A model generated the notes under the pieces. The model made no database searches and was not told the DNA's origin. It worked only from the letters and a program-made list of their open reading frames with translations. From NCBI RefSeq assembly GCF_001617365.1, contig NZ_LVJR01000020.1, forward strand, positions 33,574 through 97,573: 64,000 nucleotides of DNA. Direction: 5' to 3'. The DNA comes from Rhodanobacter sp. FW104-R8. Its GTDB lineage: Bacteria; Pseudomonadota; Gammaproteobacteria; Xanthomonadales; Rhodanobacteraceae. Shown here one piece after another: positions 53,943 to 62,983 of the stretch. A program made the translations under genes and the position numbers. The number at the start of each line of letters is the position of its first letter. Position 1 is the first letter of the stretch.

Positions 53943-54968
53943 TCAGCCGGTGCCGAACAGGCCGTGCGGATATTCCGGCTTCTGCTCGCGCGCCATCAGC
54001 GCCTTGAGCCCGTCGACCGGGGTGACCTCGCCGTGCAGCACGGCGCGCACGCCCGCGCTGATCGGCAGGTCCAGGCCGTGCTTGTCGGCCAGCCGCGCCA
54101 CCTCGTCGGCGGTGAGGATGCTTTCCACCACCTGGCCGATCCGGCGCACCGCCTCGTCGATCGCCACGCCCTGGCCCAGCGCCAGGCCGAGCCGGCGGTT
54201 GCGCGAGAGATCGCCGGTGCAGGTCAGCACCAGGTCGCCGAGGCCGGACAGGCCGATCAGCGTCTCCGGCCGCGCGCCCAGCGCCACGCCGAGGCGCAGC
54301 ATCTCGTTCATGCCGCGGGTGATCAGGCCGGCGCGGGCGTTCAGGCCCAGCTGCATGCCGTCGGCGATGCCGGTGGCGACCGCCAGCACGTTCTTCATCG
54401 CGCCGCCCAGCTCGGCGCCGAGCACGTCGCCCCCGGAATACGCGCGCAGGTTCGGCGCGTGCAGCAAGGTGGCCAGCTGCTGCGCAAACGCCGCGTCGTC
54501 CGAATGCACGGTGACCGCGCTGGGCAGGCCGGCGGCGACTTCCTTCGCGAACGACGGGCCGGTAACCACCGCCGCGGCGCGACCGGGCAGCCGTTCGGCC
54601 ACCAGTTCGTGCAGGAAGCGGCCAGTGCCCGGCTCGAAGCCCTTGGTCGCCCAGGCGATCGCGGTGCCCGCATCCAGCAGCGGGGCCAGCTCGGCCAGCA
54701 TCGCGGCGAACGCATGGCTGGGCACCACGATCAGCACGATCCCGGCACCGCGCACGGCGGCAGCCAGGTCGGCTTCGTAGGTCAGCTGCGCCGGCAGCTC
54801 GGTGTCCGGCAGGTAGCGCCGGTTGCGACGGCTTGTCGCCATCACCGCCAGTGCCTCGCGGTCACGCCCCCACAGCGTGGTCGGGACGCCGTTGCGCGCG
54901 GTCAGCGCCGCCAGCGCGGTGCCCCAGGAGCCGGCTCCGAGGATGGTCAGCTTCGGGTTTTCAGCCAT
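53943..54968 (-). CDS. gpsA: Glycerol-3-phosphate dehydrogenase [NAD(P)+]
   Basis: Makes glycerol-3-phosphate for phospholipid synthesis. The 341-residue protein starts with the nucleotide-binding [19 protein letters not shown], carries [15 protein letters not shown] and the catalytic lysine region [17 protein letters not shown], and ends with the helical domain. Its ATG is 9 nt beyond the secB stop, so the two form an operon, the same order as in E. coli secB-gpsA. Confidence 0.96.
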   Translation of the reverse strand: MAENPKLTILGAGSWGTALAALTARNGVPTTLWGRDREALAVMATSRRNRRYLPDTELPAQLTYEADLAAAVRGAGIVLIVVPSHAFAAMLAELAPLLDAGTAIAWATKGFEPGTGRFLHELVAERLPGRAAAVVTGPSFAKEVAAGLPSAVTVHSDDAAFAQQLATLLHAPNLRAYSGGDVLGAELGGAMKNVLAVATGIADGMQLGLNARAGLITRGMNEMLRLGVALGARPETLIGLSGLGDLVLTCTGDLSRNRRLGLALGQGVAIDEAVRRIGQVVESILTADEVARLADKHGLDLPISAGVRAVLHGEVTPVDGLKALMAREQKPEYPHGLFGTG

Positions 54969-54977
54969 GCACGCGGC

Positions 54978-55481
54978 TCAGCTGTTGAGCATGGCCGGGG
55001 CGTTGTCGCCACCCATCGCGCGGCGCTGCTGCTCGGCGAACAGCGCATCGAAGTTGATCGGCTGCAGCAGGAACGGCGGGAAGCCGCCCTCCAGCACAAG
55101 CGAGGAAATCACCTGGCGGGCATACGGGAACAGCAGGTTGGGGCAGTAGCTGCCGATGATCCCGGCATGGTCCGCCTCGCTGAAACCGGCAATGCCGAAC
55201 AGGCCGGCCTGTTCCACCTCGGCCAGGTAGGCGGTGCGCTGGCCGACCGTGCAGGTCAGGGTGAGGCTGAGCACCACCTCGTACAGGTTGTTGCCCAGGT
55301 CGGTGGCTTTCTGGCCCAGGTTCAGCTGCACCTGCGGCTGATCCTTCTCGTCGAGTTCCTGGAAGATCTGCGGCGCATTCGGCGCCTCGAAGGACACGTC
55401 CTTCACATAGATCTTCTGCATCACCAGCTGCGGCTGACTGGCCTGGCCATTGGCCTGGTCGTTGGTGATCTCTTGTGCCAT
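54978..55481 (-). CDS. secB: Protein-export chaperone SecB
   Basis: Tetrameric chaperone that keeps preproteins unfolded and delivers them to SecA. ATG 55481 with AGGA upstream gives 167 residues. Recognisable parts are QKIYVKDVSFEAPNAP, LGNNLYEVVLSLTLT and the C-terminal GGFPPFLLQPINFDALF. The start of the longer open frame has no similarity. It is followed by gpsA and is divergent from rpmB. Confidence 0.96.
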   Translation of the reverse strand: MAQEITNDQANGQASQPQLVMQKIYVKDVSFEAPNAPQIFQELDEKDQPQVQLNLGQKATDLGNNLYEVVLSLTLTCTVGQRTAYLAEVEQAGLFGIAGFSEADHAGIIGSYCPNLLFPYARQVISSLVLEGGFPPFLLQPINFDALFAEQQRRAMGGDNAPAMLNS

Positions 55482-55583
55482 CGGGGAGTTCCTCGGGTTT
55501 CGGTGTCGTGTATAAAAGAGGTCGATTGTTCCATACAACACCACCGCGCGCACGTCGGAAGCCGCCCGGCCGACCGGGGCGGA

Positions 55584-55776
55584 TTGCGCACGGCCTTGTT
55601 TTTCTGCGAGAATACGCGGCTCGCCTCTGTCGACCCGGTGCTTCCGGGCGGTCCGCCACGCGGTACGGACCCCACGATCATGCGTTGCGACAACTCCAGC
55701 ATCGCGTGGCGCATGGCGCCGCTGGGCCGATCTCACCCTGGCCAACGGGTGTCAACCAAAAATTACGGAGGTCGTC
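55584..55776 (+). promoter_or_regulatory. rpmB promoter region and leader
   Basis: TTGCGC (55584-55589) and GAGAAT (55608-55613), 18 nt apart, give a plausible promoter. The resulting leader of about 155 nt contains a GGTCCG / CGGACC hairpin around 55650-55672 and ends with ACGGAGG eight bases before the rpmB ATG. Ribosomal protein leaders are often autoregulated, but no known L28 leader motif was recognised. Confidence 0.35.
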
Positions 55777-56013
55777 ATGGCCCGTGTATGTCAAGTCACC
55801 GGTAAGGGTGTGCAGAGCGGCAACAACGTCTCGCACGCCAACAACCGCACCCGTCGCCGCTGGTTGCCGAACCTGCATGAGCGTCGCTTCTGGGTGCCCA
55901 GCGAGAACCGCTGGATCAAGCTGCGCGTTTCCAACAACGCCCTGCGCACGATCGACAAGAATGGCATCGAGGCCGTGATTGCCGAGATGCGCGCCCGCGG
56001 CGAAAAGGTCTGA
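55777..56013 (+). CDS. rpmB: 50S ribosomal protein L28
   Basis: A 78-residue basic ribosomal protein. The start [20 protein letters not shown] and the central [15 protein letters not shown] are the L28 signature. The single N-terminal cysteine is not paired into a zinc ribbon, so this is the zinc-independent (C-minus) form. It is followed after 10 nt by rpmG, the conserved rpmBG operon. Confidence 0.98.
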   Translation: MARVCQVTGKGVQSGNNVSHANNRTRRRWLPNLHERRFWVPSENRWIKLRVSNNALRTIDKNGIEAVIAEMRARGEKV

Positions 56014-56023
56014 GGATTGAGCC

Positions 56024-56191
56024 ATGGCTAACAAATCGCAAGACAAGATCCGCATGATCTCCTCGGCCGGCACCGGCCACTTCTACACTACGCAGAAGAA
56101 CAAGAAGAACACGCCGGAAAAGTTCGAGTTCAAGAAGTACGATCCGGTCGTGCGCAAGCACGTGATCTACAAGGAAGGCAAGATCAAGTGA
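56024..56191 (+). CDS. rpmG: 50S ribosomal protein L33
   Basis: A 55-residue protein from ATG 56024 to TGA 56191, beginning [20 protein letters not shown] and ending YKEGKIK. The motif [20 protein letters not shown] is the L33 core. It has no cysteines, so it is the zinc-free form, matching the L28 type beside it. TGAGGATTGAGCC upstream provides GAGGA as the ribosome site. Confidence 0.97.
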   Translation: MANKSQDKIRMISSAGTGHFYTTQKNKKNTPEKFEFKKYDPVVRKHVIYKEGKIK

Positions 56192-56234
56192 CATTCTGGC
56201 GCGTCCGCGCGTAGCGCGTACGCCTTTGCCAGAA

Positions 56235-56453
56235 CGTCATCCCGGCGCAGGCCGGGATCACCTCTGCTTCTGCAACAGCGAGACTGATACCTCCAGGAAA
56301 ACCCGCCCTCGTGGCGGGTTTTCTTTTGCTCGAATGGAATGGCCTGACCGACGCGCCATGGCGAACCTGGTCATCCATGTTGCTTTTGCGCAAGGCCCGA
56401 TGGATGACCAGCTCCGCCGTTGAAAAGCTCCTCCGGCCTTCGCCGGAATGACG
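56235..56453. repeat. Inverted pair of GTCAT-hairpin repeats with nested palindrome
   Basis: CGTCATCCCGGC-GCAG-GCCGGGAT (56235-56258) and its inverted relative TCCGGC-CTTC-GCCGGA-ATGACG (56432-56453) belong to the widespread GTCATTCCGGC-type dispersed repeats. Between them lie the rpmG terminator and an 11-bp inverted repeat, TGGTCATCCAT (56368-56378) with ATGGATGACCA (56400-56410). The whole 356-nt gap between convergent genes is made of palindromes and holds no gene. Confidence 0.65.
56298..56327 (+). terminator. Rho-independent terminator of rpmBG
   Basis: Stem AAAACCCGCC / GGCGGGTTTT with a CTCGT loop followed by CTTTTGC. It lies 106 nt past rpmG. Confidence 0.88.
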
Positions 56454-56495
56454 AAGTTCGGAGATTATTCGGGTCTCCCCGCAGACCCAAATAAA

Positions 56496-56522
56496 CAAAA
56501 CCCGCCACGAAGGCGGGTTTTG
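56496..56522 (-). terminator. Rho-independent terminator of the desaturase gene
   Basis: Perfect 11-bp stem CAAAACCCGCC / GGCGGGTTTTG with a 5-nt loop. On the minus strand it is followed by TTTATTTGGG, giving the T-run, 26 nt after the desaturase stop. The stem is nearly identical to the rpmBG terminator at 56298. Confidence 0.88.
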
Positions 56523-56547
56523 TCGAACCGTCGTGCCGCCGGACGAA

Positions 56548-57741
56548 TCAGGCCGTCGCGACGCTGTAGCCCTTGAGCCGTTGCGCGAACTCCTGCAGGG
56601 CGCGGATGCCGCTTTCCTCGGCTTCGTGGATCCACTGCTGCAGGCCCTTCAGCGCCTGCTCGGCACCACGCTGTTCCATCAACGCCGCAAGGCGGCTGCG
56701 GAAGTCGCACACGGTCTTCAGCGTCGGGCGCCGCGCAAGCACGGCCTGCATGCGGTCGCGGCCTTCGTTGTCGAGCCAGCGGCCGCCGTCGGCCAGCGCC
56801 AGGCGCATGCGGCGCGGCATCGACTTGATGCTCTCGCCGGCGTGCTGCGCCTCGTCGCTGATGGTCGGCAGGATCACGCCGCGGTAGTAGTCGGTCATCG
56901 CCTGGAAGCGATGGGTGAGCACGGCCCTCAGCGTATCCGCATCGGGCAGGCGCACGTTCGGGCGCACGTCCAGCGACGGCGCCACGCGCAGCACCTTGGC
57001 CAGGCCCAGCGCGCGCAGGCCGCAGATCGCCGCCCAGCCGATGTCGAACTCCCACTTGCGCAGCGCGAACTTGGCCGAGCTGGGGAACGCGTGGTGGTTG
57101 TTGTGCAGCTCCTCGCCGCCGATCCAGAAACCCCATGGGATCAGGTTGCGCGCGGTGTCGGCGCTCTCGAAGTTGCGGTAGCCGGCCCAGTGGCCGATGC
57201 CGTTGACGAAGCCGGCGGCCCAGAACGGGATCCAGACCATCTGCACGGCCCACAGCGCGGCGCCGATCACGCCGAACAGGGCCAGGTCGATCAGCAGCAT
57301 CAGGGCCGGGCCCCAGTACGGATGCGCGCCGTAAACCTTGTGCTCGACCCAGTCGTCCGGGGTGCCGCGGCCGTACTGCTCCATGTCCTGCTTCGACTCG
57401 CAGGCATCGCGGTACAGCGAGACGCCGTCCCAGAACACCTTCTTGATGCCGTAGATCATCGGGCTGTGCGGGTCTTCCTCGGTCTCGACCTTGGCGTGGT
57501 GCTTGCGATGCACCGCCACCCACTCGCGGGTGACCATGCCGGTGGTCAGCCAGCCCCAGAAACGGAAGAAATGCGCCAGCGCCGGGTGGAAGTCCACGCC
57601 GCGATGGGTCTGGCTGCGGTGCAGGTACAGCGTCACCGTGAAGATGGTGAGCTGGGTCACGATCAGCATGTAGACCAGCATCTGGCCCCAGCTTGCGCCG
57701 GTAAAACCGTCGTTCAGGAAATTGAGTACGGCGTCGAGCAT
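56548..57741 (-). CDS. Membrane acyl-CoA/fatty acid delta-9 desaturase
   Basis: Di-iron desaturase that introduces a double bond into acyl chains. ATG 57741 gives 397 residues. The three histidine boxes are HRSQTHRG, HRKHHAK and HNNHHAFPSS, all intact, with hydrophobic segments between them. The last 100 residues form a soluble helical tail (LEQ-rich, QRGAEQALKGLQQWIHEAEE) that is longer than in minimal desaturases. An upstream open frame reaches 57831 without similarity. It would adjust membrane fluidity. Confidence 0.92.
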   Translation of the reverse strand: MLDAVLNFLNDGFTGASWGQMLVYMLIVTQLTIFTVTLYLHRSQTHRGVDFHPALAHFFRFWGWLTTGMVTREWVAVHRKHHAKVETEEDPHSPMIYGIKKVFWDGVSLYRDACESKQDMEQYGRGTPDDWVEHKVYGAHPYWGPALMLLIDLALFGVIGAALWAVQMVWIPFWAAGFVNGIGHWAGYRNFESADTARNLIPWGFWIGGEELHNNHHAFPSSAKFALRKWEFDIGWAAICGLRALGLAKVLRVAPSLDVRPNVRLPDADTLRAVLTHRFQAMTDYYRGVILPTISDEAQHAGESIKSMPRRMRLALADGGRWLDNEGRDRMQAVLARRPTLKTVCDFRSRLAALMEQRGAEQALKGLQQWIHEAEESGIRALQEFAQRLKGYSVATA

Positions 57742-57913
57742 GGAAGGCACCGGGTGAGGGATGGGGCAGTGTAGATCGGGGGTTTCCATACCCGCCAGCA
57801 CGGCAAACCACGGATGATAGCAGCCGGTCAAGAGCGGGGCGCTAAAGCGACGTTATTCGCGCCCGCAGCCTGCGCCTGTTGTCTAACGATGGGGGCGCCG
57901 TGACAATCACGCA

Positions 57914-58678
57914 ATGACCTCACGCATTTCCGATTCACCCCGCACCGTCCTGCGACTGCACCGGCTCAGCCGCCGCCGCGCCGGCCGCGTCGCCGTGCAG
58001 GACCTCAGCCTGCAGCTGCAAGCCGGCCAGGTGATGGGCTTGCTGGGCGTGAACGGCGCCGGCAAATCCACCACCTTGTCGATGATCGCCGGCGCGCTCA
58101 GGCCCGACAGCGGCGGCATCGAGCTGAACGGCGAGGATTTCCTGGAGCACCCGGTACTGGCCCGCACGCAGATCGGCTGGCTGCCGGAACGCGCGCCGGT
58201 CTGGGCCGAACTCAGCGTCGAGGAGCATCTCGACGCGCACGGCCGCCTGCGCGGCATGGGCGGCGCCGCGCTGCGCCAGGCGCGCACCGCGATCATCGAG
58301 CGGCTGGAGCTGCAGCCGCTGGCACGGCGCCTGGCCGGCGTGCTGTCGCAAGGCCAGCGCCAGCGCCTCGGCCTGGCCTGCGCGCTGCTGCACCGCCCCG
58401 CGCTGCTGGTGCTGGACGAGCCGGCCAACGCGCTCGATCCGGTGCAGGTGGCCGCGCTGCGCGCGTTGATCCGCGAGCAGGCCGCCGCCGGCACCGCGGT
58501 GATCCTGTCCACCCACCTGCTGGCCGAAGTCACGGCCGTGTGCGACCGCGTGGCGATCCTGCACGAGGGCACGCTGCGCCACGACGGCCCGGTGCGCGCC
58601 GACGACCACGCGGCGCTGGAAAAAACCTTCTTCGGGATCGCGATGAACGGCGGCACCGAACCGGCGCGCGCCGCATGA
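57914..58678 (+). CDS. ABC transporter ATP-binding protein (GldA-like)
   Basis: A 254-residue ABC ATPase, first of a coupled operon. Walker A is LGVNGAGKSTTLS, the signature is LSQGQRQRLGL, Walker B is LLVLDEPANALDP and the switch His is in ILSTHLLAEV. Its closest family logic is the GldA/NosF/CcmA group that works with one permease and a GldG-like protein. Relatives outside Bacteroidetes have no gliding role, and the substrate is unknown. Its stop overlaps the permease start. Confidence 0.9.
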   Translation: MTSRISDSPRTVLRLHRLSRRRAGRVAVQDLSLQLQAGQVMGLLGVNGAGKSTTLSMIAGALRPDSGGIELNGEDFLEHPVLARTQIGWLPERAPVWAELSVEEHLDAHGRLRGMGGAALRQARTAIIERLELQPLARRLAGVLSQGQRQRLGLACALLHRPALLVLDEPANALDPVQVAALRALIREQAAAGTAVILSTHLLAEVTAVCDRVAILHEGTLRHDGPVRADDHAALEKTFFGIAMNGGTEPARAA

Positions 58679-59445
58679 GCCACGCTTTCGTGAACACCCT
58701 CGCCGTGACGCGGCTGGAATGGCGCCGGCTGCTGGTGCGCCCGCTGGCCTGGGTACTCGCCGCGCTCACCCTGGCCTGGCTGGCGTGGAACTTCACCCTG
58801 CTGCTGGGCGGTTTCCTCGCCGGGCAGATCCAGCGCGCCGCGCTGCCGGACGGCCCCGGCTTCATCGACCTGGTCGGCGTGCCGCTGCTGGCCCAGCTGG
58901 CCCAGCTGGCGTTCCTGGTGGTGCCGTTGCTGTGCATGTCGGCGCTCGCCGGCGAGCGCCGCAACGGTACCCTGCCGCTGCTGTTCGCCGCCGGCGTGCC
59001 GGCCTGGCGCATCGTGCTGGGCAAGTACCTGGGGGTGCTGGGCTGGCTGCTGCTGTGGCTGGCGCTGACCCTGGCGATGCCGCTGGCGCTGATGCACGCC
59101 ACGCACTTCGACTGGGGCAAGCTGGCCGCCGCCACGCTGGGGCTGGCGCTGATGCTGGCCGCGCTGGCCGCGATCGGCGTGGCCTGCTCGAGCTTCGCCT
59201 CGCACCCGGCGCTGGCCGCTGCCGCCGCGCTGGTGGTCGCGCTGGCGCTGTGGGGCGTGAACCTGGGCGCGCAGATGGCCGGCGTCAACGGCGGCGCGAT
59301 CAACTGGCTGGCGATGAGCACGCACCTGCAGCCGATGCTGCGCGGCCTGGTCTCGAGCACCGACATCGTGTGGTTCGTGCTGCTGATCGCGCTGGCGCTG
59401 GCGCTGGCCGCACGCCGGCTCGATGCCGACAAGGAGCGTGGCTGA
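58675..59445 (+). CDS. ABC transporter permease (GldF/ABC-2 type)
   Basis: A 256-residue ABC-2 permease with six membrane segments; ATG 58675 lies in the stop of the ATPase (ATGA). Segments such as VVPLLCMSALAGERRNGTLPLLFAAGVPAWRIVLGKY match GldF-type permeases, in which the ERRNGT element follows helix 2. The stop shares one base with the next start (TGATG). It is expected to form the membrane part of a homodimeric transporter with the preceding ATPase. Confidence 0.88.
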   Translation: MSHAFVNTLAVTRLEWRRLLVRPLAWVLAALTLAWLAWNFTLLLGGFLAGQIQRAALPDGPGFIDLVGVPLLAQLAQLAFLVVPLLCMSALAGERRNGTLPLLFAAGVPAWRIVLGKYLGVLGWLLLWLALTLAMPLALMHATHFDWGKLAAATLGLALMLAALAAIGVACSSFASHPALAAAAALVVALALWGVNLGAQMAGVNGGAINWLAMSTHLQPMLRGLVSSTDIVWFVLLIALALALAARRLDADKERG

Positions 59446-60800
59446 TGCGCAACCTGTTCAGGCGTCTGGACGGCTGGTTGTTCGCGCTGCTGCTGGTGCT
59501 GGCAGCCGGCGCGGCCGGCTACCTCAGCACGCGCTACGCGCACCAGGCCGACTGGACCGCCAACGGCCGCACCAGCCTGTCGGCGGAAAGCCGCGCCGTG
59601 CTGGCCAGGTTCGACGGCCCGGTGGAAATCGTCAGCTACGCGAACCCGCAGGGCGACCTGCGCCGGACCGTGGCCGGTTTCCTGCAGCGCTACCAGGCGG
59701 TGAAACCCGACCTCGGCCTGCGCTTCGTCGACCCGCAGCTGGACCCGGCGAAGATGCGCGAGCTGGGCATCACCGTCGATGGCGCGCTGATCCTGCACTA
59801 CAAGGATCGCGAGCAGCGACTGGACGAGTTGTCCGAGCGCAGCCTCACCAACGCGCTGGAACGGCTGCTGCGCGGCAGCGACCGCATCGTGGCCTTCGTC
59901 ACCGGCGACGGCGAGCGCCGCGCCGACGGCCAGGCCAATGCCGACCTCGGCACCTTCATGGCGCAGCTGGAAGCGCGCGGCATGCGCGCGGTGCCGCTGA
60001 ACTTCGCGCAAGTGCCCGCGGTGCCCGAACACACCGACCTGGTGGTGCTGGCCAGCCCGACCCTGGCGCTGCCGCCGGGCGCGGTGCAGGCACTGGTCGG
60101 CTACGTGCAGAACGGCGGCAACCTGCTGTGGCTGACCGAGCCGGCAAACGACGACCTCGGCCTCGGCCCACTCGCTGCCGCGCTCGGCGTGCGCATGCTG
60201 CCCGGCGTGCTGGTCGACGGTTCCGGGGCCGCGCTCGGCCTGCACGACCCGCGCCTGATCGCGCTGGGCGACTACCCGGCGCAGGCGATCACCCGCGGCT
60301 TCAACCTGACCACGCTGTTCCCGCAAGCCTCCGCGCTGGCGCAACTGGCGCAGGGCGGCTGGGCGGTCAAGCCGTTCCTGCGCTCCGGCGCGCAGAGCTG
60401 GACCGAGTTCCGGCCGATCGACAACAGCAAGCCCTCGGAGATCCGCTACGACGCCGATGCCGGCGAGCTGAAGGGGCCGCTGGACTTCGGCTTCGCGCTG
60501 AGCCGGCTGTCGCCCAGCCCGGACAAGAGCGAACAGCGCGCGGTGGTGATCGGCGACGGCGACTTCCTCTCCAACACCTTCCTCGGCAACGGCGGCAACC
60601 GCGCGCTGGGCGAGCGCGTGTTCGACTGGCTGCTGGGCGACGACAAGCTGGTCCAGTTGCCGCCGCGCGGCGCGCCGGACCGGCTGCTGGAAATCTCGCA
60701 AGCCGGCTTGAACGCGCTGAGCCTCGGCTTCCTGGTCGTGCTGCCGTTGTTGCTGCTGCTGGCCGGTGGCCTGATCGCGTGGCGCCGGCGGCGGCGCTGA
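59445..60800 (+). CDS. GldG-family ABC-associated membrane protein
   Basis: A 451-residue protein with one N-terminal and one C-terminal membrane helix (LFALLLVLAAGAAGYLSTRY and SLGFLVVLPLLLLLAGGLIAW) around a large periplasmic domain. That domain includes an IFT52/GldG-like region (IVAFVTGDGERRADG, LVVLASPTLALPPGAVQAL, GNLLWLTEPA). In the Gld system it accompanies an ATPase and a permease, as here. Function is unknown; a role in exporting or organising envelope material is only an inference. Confidence 0.85.
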   Translation: MRNLFRRLDGWLFALLLVLAAGAAGYLSTRYAHQADWTANGRTSLSAESRAVLARFDGPVEIVSYANPQGDLRRTVAGFLQRYQAVKPDLGLRFVDPQLDPAKMRELGITVDGALILHYKDREQRLDELSERSLTNALERLLRGSDRIVAFVTGDGERRADGQANADLGTFMAQLEARGMRAVPLNFAQVPAVPEHTDLVVLASPTLALPPGAVQALVGYVQNGGNLLWLTEPANDDLGLGPLAAALGVRMLPGVLVDGSGAALGLHDPRLIALGDYPAQAITRGFNLTTLFPQASALAQLAQGGWAVKPFLRSGAQSWTEFRPIDNSKPSEIRYDADAGELKGPLDFGFALSRLSPSPDKSEQRAVVIGDGDFLSNTFLGNGGNRALGERVFDWLLGDDKLVQLPPRGAPDRLLEISQAGLNALSLGFLVVLPLLLLLAGGLIAWRRRRR

Positions 60801-60803
60801 GCG

Positions 60804-61295
60804 ATGAAGCGCGCCACCCGCCAGCGCCTGTTCCTGCTGCTCGCCGCGATGGCGCTGCTGGCGCTGGCGTCCTGGCAGTGGCAACGCGATGCCCGCCACG
60901 CCACCGGCAACCTCACCGCGCTCGATCCGGCCGCCATCACGCACGTCGCGCTCACCCTGCCCGATGCGCCGGCCCAGCACTATGAAAAGCGTGACGGCCA
61001 CTGGTGGCGCCTCGACGGCACGCCGCAACGCGCCAACGATGCCCGCCTCAACGACCTCGCCGGCACCGCCGCCGCACCCGTGCTGAGCTGGCGCCCGGCC
61101 GGCGATTTCGATCCAGCGAAGATCGGCCTGGCGCCGCCGCGGGCATCGCTGGTGCTGGACGGGCAGACGCTGGAATTCGGCGAGGGCTCGGTCACCGGGC
61201 CGCAACATTACGTGCGCGTGGGCCGGCGCATCGCGCTGGTGTCGACCCGCTACATGCCGCGCTCGCCGGCCACCTCCACCACCGAGCTGCACTGA
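60804..61295 (+). CDS. DUF4340-like membrane-anchored protein
   Basis: A 163-residue protein with one N-terminal membrane helix ([18 protein letters not shown]) and a beta-rich periplasmic part ([34 protein letters not shown]). This is the pattern of DUF4340 proteins that follow GldG-like genes, but it is shorter than most of them. It starts 3 nt after the GldG-like stop and ends 5 nt before mutM, so it is part of the same transcript. Function is unknown. Confidence 0.75.
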   Translation: MKRATRQRLFLLLAAMALLALASWQWQRDARHATGNLTALDPAAITHVALTLPDAPAQHYEKRDGHWWRLDGTPQRANDARLNDLAGTAAAPVLSWRPAGDFDPAKIGLAPPRASLVLDGQTLEFGEGSVTGPQHYVRVGRRIALVSTRYMPRSPATSTTELH

Positions 61296-61300
61296 GCGCC

Positions 61301-62128
61301 GTGCCCGAGCTGCCCGAAGTCGAGACCACCCGCCGCGGCATCGCGCCGTACGTGATCGGGTGCCGCGTCACCGGCGTGATCCTGCGCCGGCCCGACCTGC
61401 GCTGGCCGATTCCGCCGGAGATCAGCGAACGGCTGCCCGGCCAGCGCATCGACGCGGTGGAGCGGCGCGCGAAATACCTGCTGCTACACACCGCGGCCGG
61501 CAGCGCGCTGCTGCACCTGGGCATGTCCGGCGTGCTGCGCGTGCTGCCGCCGGACGCGCCGATCGGCAAGCACGACCACGTCGACATCGCGCTGGAGCGC
61601 ACCCCGGAGCAGGCGCCGCGCATCCTGCGCTTCACCGACCCGCGCCGCTTCGGCTGCCTGCTGTGGCAGCCGCCCGGCGAGACGCATGAACTGCTGGCGA
61701 AGCTCGGTCCGGAGCCGCTGACTGACGCCTTCGACGGCGACCTGCTGTGGCATCTCTCGCGCGGCCGCACGGCGGCAGTGAAATTGTTCCTGATGGACAA
61801 CGCCGTCGTCGTCGGCGTGGGCAACATCTACGCGAGCGAGGCGCTGTTCCGCGCCGGCATCGACCCGCGCAAGCCGGCCGGCAGCGTCTCGCGGGCACGC
61901 TACGCGCGGCTCGCCGCCGAGGTCAAACGCCTGCTGGCCTGGGCGATCGAGCGCGGCGGCACCACTCTGCGCGACTTCCTCAACCCAGACGGCGCGCCCG
62001 GCTACTTCTTCCGCGAGCTGATGGTCTACGGCCGCGCGGGCGAACCGTGCCACGCCTGCGGCACGCCGATCAGGCAGGTCACGCTGGGGCAGCGCTCCAC
62101 GTTCTGGTGCCCGCGCTGCCAGCGGTGA
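61301..62128 (+). CDS. mutM: Formamidopyrimidine-DNA glycosylase
   Basis: Removes 8-oxoguanine and Fapy lesions and cuts the abasic strand. GTG 61301 gives 275 residues and the start [13 protein letters not shown], with the N-terminal proline nucleophile and Glu. Other marks are LLLHLGMSG, the helix-two-turn-helix [13 protein letters not shown] with the conserved Asn, and the C-terminal zinc finger [10 protein letters not shown]...CPRCQ. It is the last gene of the ABC operon, with 5 nt between it and the DUF4340-like gene. Confidence 0.96.
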   Translation: MPELPEVETTRRGIAPYVIGCRVTGVILRRPDLRWPIPPEISERLPGQRIDAVERRAKYLLLHTAAGSALLHLGMSGVLRVLPPDAPIGKHDHVDIALERTPEQAPRILRFTDPRRFGCLLWQPPGETHELLAKLGPEPLTDAFDGDLLWHLSRGRTAAVKLFLMDNAVVVGVGNIYASEALFRAGIDPRKPAGSVSRARYARLAAEVKRLLAWAIERGGTTLRDFLNPDGAPGYFFRELMVYGRAGEPCHACGTPIRQVTLGQRSTFWCPRCQR

Positions 62129-62228
62129 CGTTCTTGTTGACGCGGCTCGCGCCGTTGCCGCCAGTATCTGCACTTGCGCAGCCGTGGGGATCAGAGCGAT
62201 TTCGTGCGCCTGGCGGGGCGGCGCCCGA

Positions 62229-62461
62229 GTTCCTTGTTCTCTGCGTGGCCAGAGAAAAGGAACCAAAAGAGAGGCCCCCCCCGGGGCTGCGCTCGCCGGG
62301 CTCCTGCCCGGCAAGTCCGTGAGGCGGGACCGGGCTTTTCGACCGGACTCCTGCCCGGGCGAAAAGGCGTTGCCCCTGCCGATGCCCGCTGTGCGGCCTG
62401 ATCGCCCCGCCTCACCGCCGCCCAGGGGGACCCGACAAAAGCAGCGCGCATCCCGCGCGCT
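62229..62461 (+). repeat. Half-copy of the chain-of-hairpins repeat
   Basis: A divergent, inverted copy of the right half of the 44590-45141 element. It has the same order: a boundary hairpin (GTTCCTTgTTCTCT, cgtggc, AGAGAAaAGGAAC, 62229-62263), GCCGGGC-TCCT-GCCCGGC (62295-62312), CTTTTCG...CGAAAAG (about 62335-62366), the block GCCCCGCCTCACCGCCGC, and AGCGCGC-ATCCC-GCGCGCT (62443-62461). Open frames across it are not genes. Confidence 0.75.
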
Positions 62462-62983
62462 CTCGAAGAGCCAATCCAACCGTCCGTTGCACCCCGCTGG
62501 CGATCCCAACAATCCGCTGGTGTTCGAGTCGCAGCACGCTTACCAAGCGCCGCAAAATCACCGAGCCGTTTCCGCATCTGCCACGCATTGAATCCGCCAC
62601 TAGGCGGAATTCGCTGCGATAACACCTAAAGCGATTGCTGCTGCTCCTAAACCCCTCGGCACCTTTCCGGGTATTGGCTTCGCGGCACACTGAGCAAGAA
62701 AGCTGGGACAGTCCCACCTCAAGAGACAGAGGTTTGGCGCCACGCAGGAAGGAAAAATATCTCTCTTCAAACCATGTTACGCCGCAGATAGTGCATCACA
62801 ATTTTCGAAACATATCAATGCAACATATTGATACATAAATATATTTACATGCAAAATCTATACTGTTCATACACAAATAACAATCTTGTAACATTTTTAT
62901 GTGCAGGATCGCTTGCACTCTTCTTCGTGTCATGTAACTATGCGTCTTAACGTGCCACTCTCGCAAGAGGAAGGACTGACGTC
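62462..62983. other. AT-rich gap upstream of DUF5343 gene
   Basis: No gene seen. GC content falls sharply from about 62740 onward, with runs such as TACATAAATATATTTACATG near 62830 and TATCAA-N9-TTGATA around 62814-62835. AGAGGAAGGA is the ribosome site for the next gene. The composition differs from the host background and marks the edge of an acquired segment. Confidence 0.5.

Noticed and set aside
62191..62625. A 144-codon minus-strand frame and plus-strand frames over the second repeat copy
   Set aside because: Same repeat-derived composition as the first copy; no coding signal.
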